Positions 7,423 to 10,587 of a DNA stretch of 10,587 bases are shown piece after piece. The stretch is from JBJXFY01 sp046155815 (lineage in GTDB: Bacteria > Verrucomicrobiota > Verrucomicrobiia > Limisphaerales > CAIMTB01), in assembly GCA_046155815.1 (NCBI GenBank), contig JBJXFY010000112.1, forward strand, positions 1 through 10,587. The letters are read 5' to 3'. The notes below the pieces were generated by a model that made no database searches, was not told the DNA's origin, and saw only the letters and a list, made by a program, of their open reading frames with translations. The position numbers were made by a program, and so were the translations under genes. Each line of letters opens with the position of its first letter. Position 1 is the first letter of the stretch.

Positions 7423-7881
7423 ATGGCCGCCCACGACATCCTCACGAACCCGAAGGCCCGGCGGGACTTCCACATCCTGGAGACCTTCGAGGCCGGCCTG
7501 GTTCTCCACGGCACCGAGGTCAAGTCCCTCCGCGCCGGCAAGGGTCAGATTGCTGATGCCTTTGCGCGCGTCGAGAACGGCGAGGTCTGGCTGCATAACG
7601 CGCACATCGACGAGTACACCTTCGGCAACCGCCTCAACCATGTCGTGAAGCAGAAGCGCAAGCTGCTGCTCAACCGCTCCGAGATCCGCAAGCTCCACGG
7701 CCACGCGGCGGTGAAGGGCAACTCCCTCGTGCCGCTCTCCTTCTACTGGAAGAACGGCCGTGTGAAGGTCGCGCTCGCGGTCGGGAAGGGGAAGGACTTC
7801 GGCGACAAGCGGGAAGACCTCAAGCGCCGCGACGCGGACCTCGAGATGCGGCGCGCCGTGGCGGCCCAGCTTCGCCGGTGA
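7423..7881 (+). CDS. smpB: SsrA-binding protein SmpB
   Basis: Binds tmRNA and delivers it to stalled ribosomes for trans-translation. The 152-residue product is full length for the family and shows its hallmark segments: NPKARRDFHILETFEAGLVL (9-28), HGTEVKSLRAGK (29-40), the GNRLNH signature (68-73), KRKLLLNRSEIRKL (78-91) and the C-terminal basic tail with DKREDLKRRD (128-137), which enters the mRNA path of the ribosome. The reading frame extends upstream to 7366, but that part would span the terminator hairpin and has no family similarity, so ATG7423 is chosen. No clear Shine-Dalgarno site precedes it. The tmRNA gene (ssrA) is not in this window. It converges on the oxidoreductase gene with 36 bases between the stop codons. 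Confidence 0.96.
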   Translation: MAAHDILTNPKARRDFHILETFEAGLVLHGTEVKSLRAGKGQIADAFARVENGEVWLHNAHIDEYTFGNRLNHVVKQKRKLLLNRSEIRKLHGHAAVKGNSLVPLSFYWKNGRVKVALAVGKGKDFGDKREDLKRRDADLEMRRAVAAQLRR

Positions 7882-7885
7882 CGCC

Positions 7886-7903
7886 GCCGGGGCCTGTCCC
7901 GGC
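7886..7903. terminator. Possible terminator hairpin between convergent smpB and the oxidoreductase gene
   Basis: GCCGGG and CCCGGC form a six-base perfect stem around a six-base loop, four bases after the smpB stop codon. It is symmetric, so it could act for either strand, but neither side has a T-tract. The position between convergent genes is the main reason to list it. Confidence 0.35.
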
Positions 7904-7917
7904 AGTGGCGCGCTGCC

Positions 7918-8940
7918 CTAGCCGGCAACGGATTCCACCTGCCGCGTGATCTCGAAGGCCAGGTCCAGCGCCTCGCGAGCGGACTCGCCGCTCACCAGCG
8001 GCGTGCGGCCGGCGCCCACGCAGGCGAGGAAATGCCGCAGCTCCAGCTTGAGTGGCTCGTCTTTCGCGATGGGCACCGGTTCGCGCAGGATTTTCCGGCC
8101 GGCGAACTCGCTGACCACCGCGCTGTCCCGGGCATGCAGGAGCTTGTGCAGCAACGAGCTTTCCGCCGCGTGGGCGTCGGCGAGCCGGTACAGGAAGCCC
8201 TCCTGCGCGCGGTAGTCGAGCGAGATGTACGCCGGCGGCGGCCCGGCGCTGAAGACGCGTATCTTCCGCAGCCGCTCCGCGCTCACGCGGCTGGCGGTGA
8301 GGTTCGCCACGCAACCGTTGGCAAAGCGCAGCCGCGCGTTCGCGATGTCCGCGCTGCGGCTCAGCACCGGGATGCCCACCGCGTCCACCGCCGTCACCGG
8401 CGAGCGCACGAAGGCCAGCACCACGTCGAGGTCGTGGATCATCAGGTCCATCACCACGCCGATGTCCGTGCTGCGCGCCGGGAAGGGCGAGAGGCGGTGC
8501 GCCTCGATGAAGCGCGGGTTGGGCGCGGCCTCCTGCAGGTACGTGAAGACCGGGTTGAAGCGCTCGACATGGCCGACCTGCAGCACCACCCCGCCCGAGC
8601 GCGCCAGCTCCACGAGCCGCGCCGCGTCGGCCGCGGTGTCGCACATCGGCTTCTCGACGAGGACGTGGCGGCCGGCGGAGAGCAGGCGGCTGGCAAGGTC
8701 GAAGTGCGTGACCGTGGGCGTCACCACGCTGAAGGCCTCGGCGGCGGCGAGCGCGGCCTCGAACGAAGGGAGGGCCGGAACGCCATGCCGGCCGGCCACG
8801 CGCGCGGCGGCCTCAGGATTCGTGTCGAACACGCCGGCCAGTTCGGCTTCGCCGGCGGCGGCGAGTTCGGCGTACAGGCGGGCGTGCTCCTTGCCGAGGG
8901 AACCGGTGCCAATCACGGCGACGCGGGGAACGCGGGACAT
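7918..8940 (-). CDS. Gfo/Idh/MocA-family NAD(P)-dependent oxidoreductase, possibly UDP-sugar 3-dehydrogenase
   Basis: Predicted cytoplasmic sugar dehydrogenase of 340 residues, the usual family length. The N-terminal Rossmann fold has GTGSLGKEH at 11-19 (GxGxxGxxH) and the VEKPM motif at 95-99, with the catalytic-type Lys97. The DLMIHD motif at 165-170 supplies the usual Asp165 and His169 of the active site. GHVERFNP at 123-130 is, from memory, typical of the subgroup that includes GnnA, the UDP-GlcNAc 3-dehydrogenase that starts synthesis of 3-amino sugars for lipid A. No GnnB-type aminotransferase or lpx gene is adjacent, so the substrate stays open. ATG8940 is chosen because the Rossmann strand starts six residues later; no Shine-Dalgarno site is obvious. 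It lies 137 bases downstream of gspK on the same strand and converges on smpB. Its link to secretion, if any, is unknown. Confidence 0.85.
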   Translation of the reverse strand: MSRVPRVAVIGTGSLGKEHARLYAELAAAGEAELAGVFDTNPEAAARVAGRHGVPALPSFEAALAAAEAFSVVTPTVTHFDLASRLLSAGRHVLVEKPMCDTAADAARLVELARSGGVVLQVGHVERFNPVFTYLQEAAPNPRFIEAHRLSPFPARSTDIGVVMDLMIHDLDVVLAFVRSPVTAVDAVGIPVLSRSADIANARLRFANGCVANLTASRVSAERLRKIRVFSAGPPPAYISLDYRAQEGFLYRLADAHAAESSLLHKLLHARDSAVVSEFAGRKILREPVPIAKDEPLKLELRHFLACVGAGRTPLVSGESAREALDLAFEITRQVESVAG

Positions 8941-9077
8941 GGGCGAAACTCTAAGGTGCAGGGCCCGAAGTCCGAAGTCCGAAGTCCGCCCTCTGGCCCG
9001 CCGGCGACACCAGCCTCGGCAAGAACGCCCGATTCTCGATCCGGTCCGGCTGACGGGGCGTCGCGAGGACCGTTCGT
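8941..9077. other. Intergenic region between gspK and the oxidoreductase gene
   Basis: This 137-base gap between two minus-strand genes holds the heptamer repeat near the oxidoreductase start. I see no convincing terminator for the gspK operon and no clear promoter. The GCCGGACCGG palindrome-like stretch near 9044-9053 is short and has no T-tract. Confidence 0.4.
8953..8987. repeat. Heptanucleotide tandem repeat upstream of the oxidoreductase gene
   Basis: Five consecutive seven-base units can be read: AAGGTGC, AGGGCCC, then three perfect copies of GAAGTCC (8967-8987), followed by GCC. It lies 13 bases before the start codon of the minus-strand oxidoreductase gene, so it falls in its promoter or leader. 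The sequence is visible directly; any regulatory effect is unproven. Confidence 0.75.
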
Positions 9078-10154
9078 TCAGAGCTGGTGGAACAGCAGCG
9101 TCTGGATGTCGCGCTGGTTGTTGCGGCGGACGAGCGCGCGGTAGCTGCGGGTCTCGCCGTTCAGCTCGCAGGTCACGATGATCTCGAACACCAGGCTCCG
9201 GACGCCGAAAAGGCGCAGCACGTTCTGGTACTCCGGCGGAAAGGGGGCGAGGCCCACCTGCGGGAACGGCATGTCGTCCTCCGTGCCGTCCAAGCCGTCG
9301 GGTCCGCGGCGTGTGTTCAGCACCATCTGCGCCACGGTCGGGTCAACGCCGGAGAGCTGAATCACCTCAAGGGAGCAGGTGTTCAGGTTGATGCTCGGTC
9401 CGGACACCGAGGTGAAGAGGTCCGCCAGCCCGAGCGTGGGGAGAATCTCGTCCGGGTTTTGGAGCCGGTGCTGGGCAAGGACGTGGTCCCGCGCGAGGCC
9501 GTTGGTCGCGTTCGGCCCACAGAAGATTTCGGGCGTGACGCCGCGGATGAGCAGCAGCTCGGTGAGGTGGTCAATCGGCCCGTTCTTCGCGTAGTAGGGC
9601 GGGTCAAGGCGGAGGTAGTAGTCGTCGCTTTCCGCGCCGGCCACGCCGGGGTCGCCGTTGGCGTCGCGCCAGTCGAGGATGGAATCCACGATCACGCCGG
9701 CGGAGGTGGCGTCGGCGCCGACGAGGGCAAGGGCGTTCTCGAGCACGATCCGGTCGGCGCGGTTGATGTTCAGGCGGCGCTCCATGTCGGTGATCGCCAC
9801 GGAGAAACGGCCGCGCCCGAGCTGGTTGCCGGTGAGCGAGGCACCGGCGAGGATCTCGTTGGTGGCGGAGCCGACGCCGCCGGCCCAGCCCTGGTTGAGC
9901 GAATCGAACTGCCGGCCCTCGCCGCCGAGCATCTCGGCGGAGAGCCACCACTTGGCGAACTCGACGCCGGAGCGGCCGAGCCATTCCATGTCGGCGTCCT
10001 GGTTGAAGTTGCGGGCGAGCACGCCCTCGACGCGCATGGACCAAGCGAAGCCGGCGGCCAGCGCGGCGAGCACGAAGACGACGCTCATCACGAGCAGCAG
10101 GGCGACGCCGCCCTCACGGCGGCGGGGATGGGGCGTGGCGGGGCGCATGGTCAT
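9078..10154 (-). CDS. gspK: GspK-like minor pseudopilin of type II secretion
   Basis: Predicted tip subunit of the periplasmic pseudopilus. The 358-residue protein has a basic leader ending RRREGG, then a hydrophobic helix starting VALLLVMSVVF (about 17-38). This is a class III prepilin signal cut after Gly15 or Gly16. Position +5 is Leu rather than Glu, as expected for GspK at the pilus tip. The globular part shows the GspK pattern: DMERRLNINRA (123-133), SILDWRDANGDP (158-169, acidic residues near the family's calcium sites) and DDYYLRLDPPYYAKNGPIDH (177-196) leading into LTELLLIRG. A helix-hairpin-helix-like segment INLNTCSLEVIQLSGVDP follows at 255-272. Its length is normal. The ATG overlaps the stop of the upstream GspJ-like gene (ATGA, 10151-10154), so the two are probably cotranscribed. 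A GspK is diagnostic of a T2SS-type rather than a plain pilus system. Confidence 0.93.
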   Translation of the reverse strand: MTMRPATPHPRRREGGVALLLVMSVVFVLAALAAGFAWSMRVEGVLARNFNQDADMEWLGRSGVEFAKWWLSAEMLGGEGRQFDSLNQGWAGGVGSATNEILAGASLTGNQLGRGRFSVAITDMERRLNINRADRIVLENALALVGADATSAGVIVDSILDWRDANGDPGVAGAESDDYYLRLDPPYYAKNGPIDHLTELLLIRGVTPEIFCGPNATNGLARDHVLAQHRLQNPDEILPTLGLADLFTSVSGPSINLNTCSLEVIQLSGVDPTVAQMVLNTRRGPDGLDGTEDDMPFPQVGLAPFPPEYQNVLRLFGVRSLVFEIIVTCELNGETRSYRALVRRNNQRDIQTLLFHQL

Positions 10155-10587
10155 CGCGGGCCGGGCAGGCCACCACCGCCGCCCCCACCCCGGCCGCCGC
10201 CTGTGCCGCCACCGCCACGGTTGCCGGGTCCGCGGCCACCCGTGCCGGGCCCAAAGCTGCCGCTGTCCCCGCCGAAGCCGTCATTGATGCCGCCGCTGCC
10301 GGAATTGCCCCCGCCCCGACCGGGGCCGCGCGGGTTGCCTCCGCCGCCGGGCACGTTGGACCCGGGACCGGGCTGGTTGGTTCCGGTGTTTCCCGCCATC
10401 CGCGGCCCGCCGCCCACCAGATCAATCGGCACGGCCTGCGAGGGGATCTCCACCGTGGCTACCTGGAAGTTCATCGGCTGGCCGGAGGCGTCCATGCGCT
10501 GGCCGGTGCCGAGGAGGAACCGGACCATCTTGGGAATCTGGTTCGTCTGGAGCCACTCGGTGGTCCATTCGCCGGCCGTCGCGTCCC
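10151..10587 (-). CDS. GspJ-like minor pseudopilin, C-terminal part with glycine-rich tail (5' end outside window)
   Basis: The open frame enters from the right edge (first whole codon at 10585) and gives 144 residues without its true start. An internal ATG at 10528 should not be taken as the start, because the frame is coding-like upstream of it. The first part, including GEWTTEWLQTNQIPKMVRFL and FQVATVEIPSQAVP, resembles the end of GspJ: a Trp-rich stretch, then an IP..V strand and a final beta strand. After IDLVGGGPRM the sequence becomes a tail of about 87 residues (coordinates about 10154-10414) with about 44 glycines plus Pro, Asn, Arg and Ser, which is not part of the normal GspJ fold. 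It lies directly upstream of gspK with an ATGA overlap, where gspJ usually sits. GspJ is favoured by position and the short match; GspI or another pseudopilin remains possible. Confidence 0.65.
   Translation of the reverse strand, partial: DATAGEWTTEWLQTNQIPKMVRFLLGTGQRMDASGQPMNFQVATVEIPSQAVPIDLVGGGPRMAGNTGTNQPGPGSNVPGGGGNPRGPGRGGGNSGSGGINDGFGGDSGSFGPGTGGRGPGNRGGGGTGGGRGGGGGGGLPGPR
10154..10414 (-). other. Glycine-rich low-complexity tail encoded in the GspJ-like gene
   Basis: About 87 codons, roughly half of them glycine, with runs such as GGGG and a final GGGGGGG before LPGPR. The frame stays open to a stop that overlaps the gspK start, so the tail appears to be translated rather than being junk beyond a frameshift. 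The plus strand here is correspondingly a CCGCC-rich low-complexity tract. Confidence 0.8.

Noticed and set aside
8032..9181. Open frames of over 300 codons on the plus strand opposite the oxidoreductase gene
   Set aside because: They are Arg/Ala/His-rich antisense shadows of a gene with intact family motifs and have no recognisable domains.
10155..10414. Repetitive GC tract considered as a CRISPR or DNA repeat array
   Set aside because: There is no regular spacer-repeat periodicity; the tract is explained by glycine codons of the minus-strand gene.

Overview
The window is a very GC-rich, gene-dense piece of a Gram-negative (diderm) genome. The style of the proteins suggests Verrucomicrobiota: the short omega subunit with its SRRVRQL...SRPL...ADIALTEI pattern, the domain architecture of the secretion genes, and mostly weak Shine-Dalgarno sites. 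This assignment is inference, because no rRNA or other marker gene is present. Nearly all of the window is coding, and the longest stretch without a gene is 183 bases (6887-7069).

Left block, plus strand, 58-6886: five contiguous genes encode the envelope-spanning core and motor of a type II secretion (T2SS) / type IV pilus-like machine. In order they are an outer-membrane secretin (GspD/PilQ type), a PilM-PilN fusion resembling GspL, a PilO/GspM-like protein, a PilP/GspC-like linker and the assembly ATPase GspE. The last three junctions are ATGA stop/start overlaps, so the block looks like one translationally coupled operon. Genes for the platform protein GspF, the major pseudopilin GspG and the prepilin peptidase are not in the window.

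Middle block, 7070-8940: two housekeeping genes on the plus strand, rpoZ (RNA polymerase omega) and smpB (trans-translation), are separated by a strong hairpin terminator. A convergent Gfo/Idh/MocA-family oxidoreductase on the minus strand carries a GHVERFNP motif, which hints at a UDP-sugar dehydrogenase of the GnnA type.

Right block, minus strand, 9078-10587: a complete GspK-like minor pseudopilin gene is preceded, with an ATGA overlap, by the 3' end of a GspJ-like gene that runs off the window. The GspJ-like protein ends in a tail of about 87 residues that is roughly half glycine.

Taken together, the machine's secretin, inner-membrane ring and ATPase are on one strand. The pseudopilus tip genes K and J are in a separate opposite-strand operon about 2.2 kb away. 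The locus therefore looks like a T2SS split by unrelated housekeeping genes, with a PilM-PilN fusion where a classical GspL would be. I see no CRISPR array, tRNA, rRNA, transposase or integration site. A short heptanucleotide tandem repeat lies between gspK and the oxidoreductase gene. I found no clearly undescribed system; the most unusual features are the architecture of this secretion locus and the glycine-rich tail.
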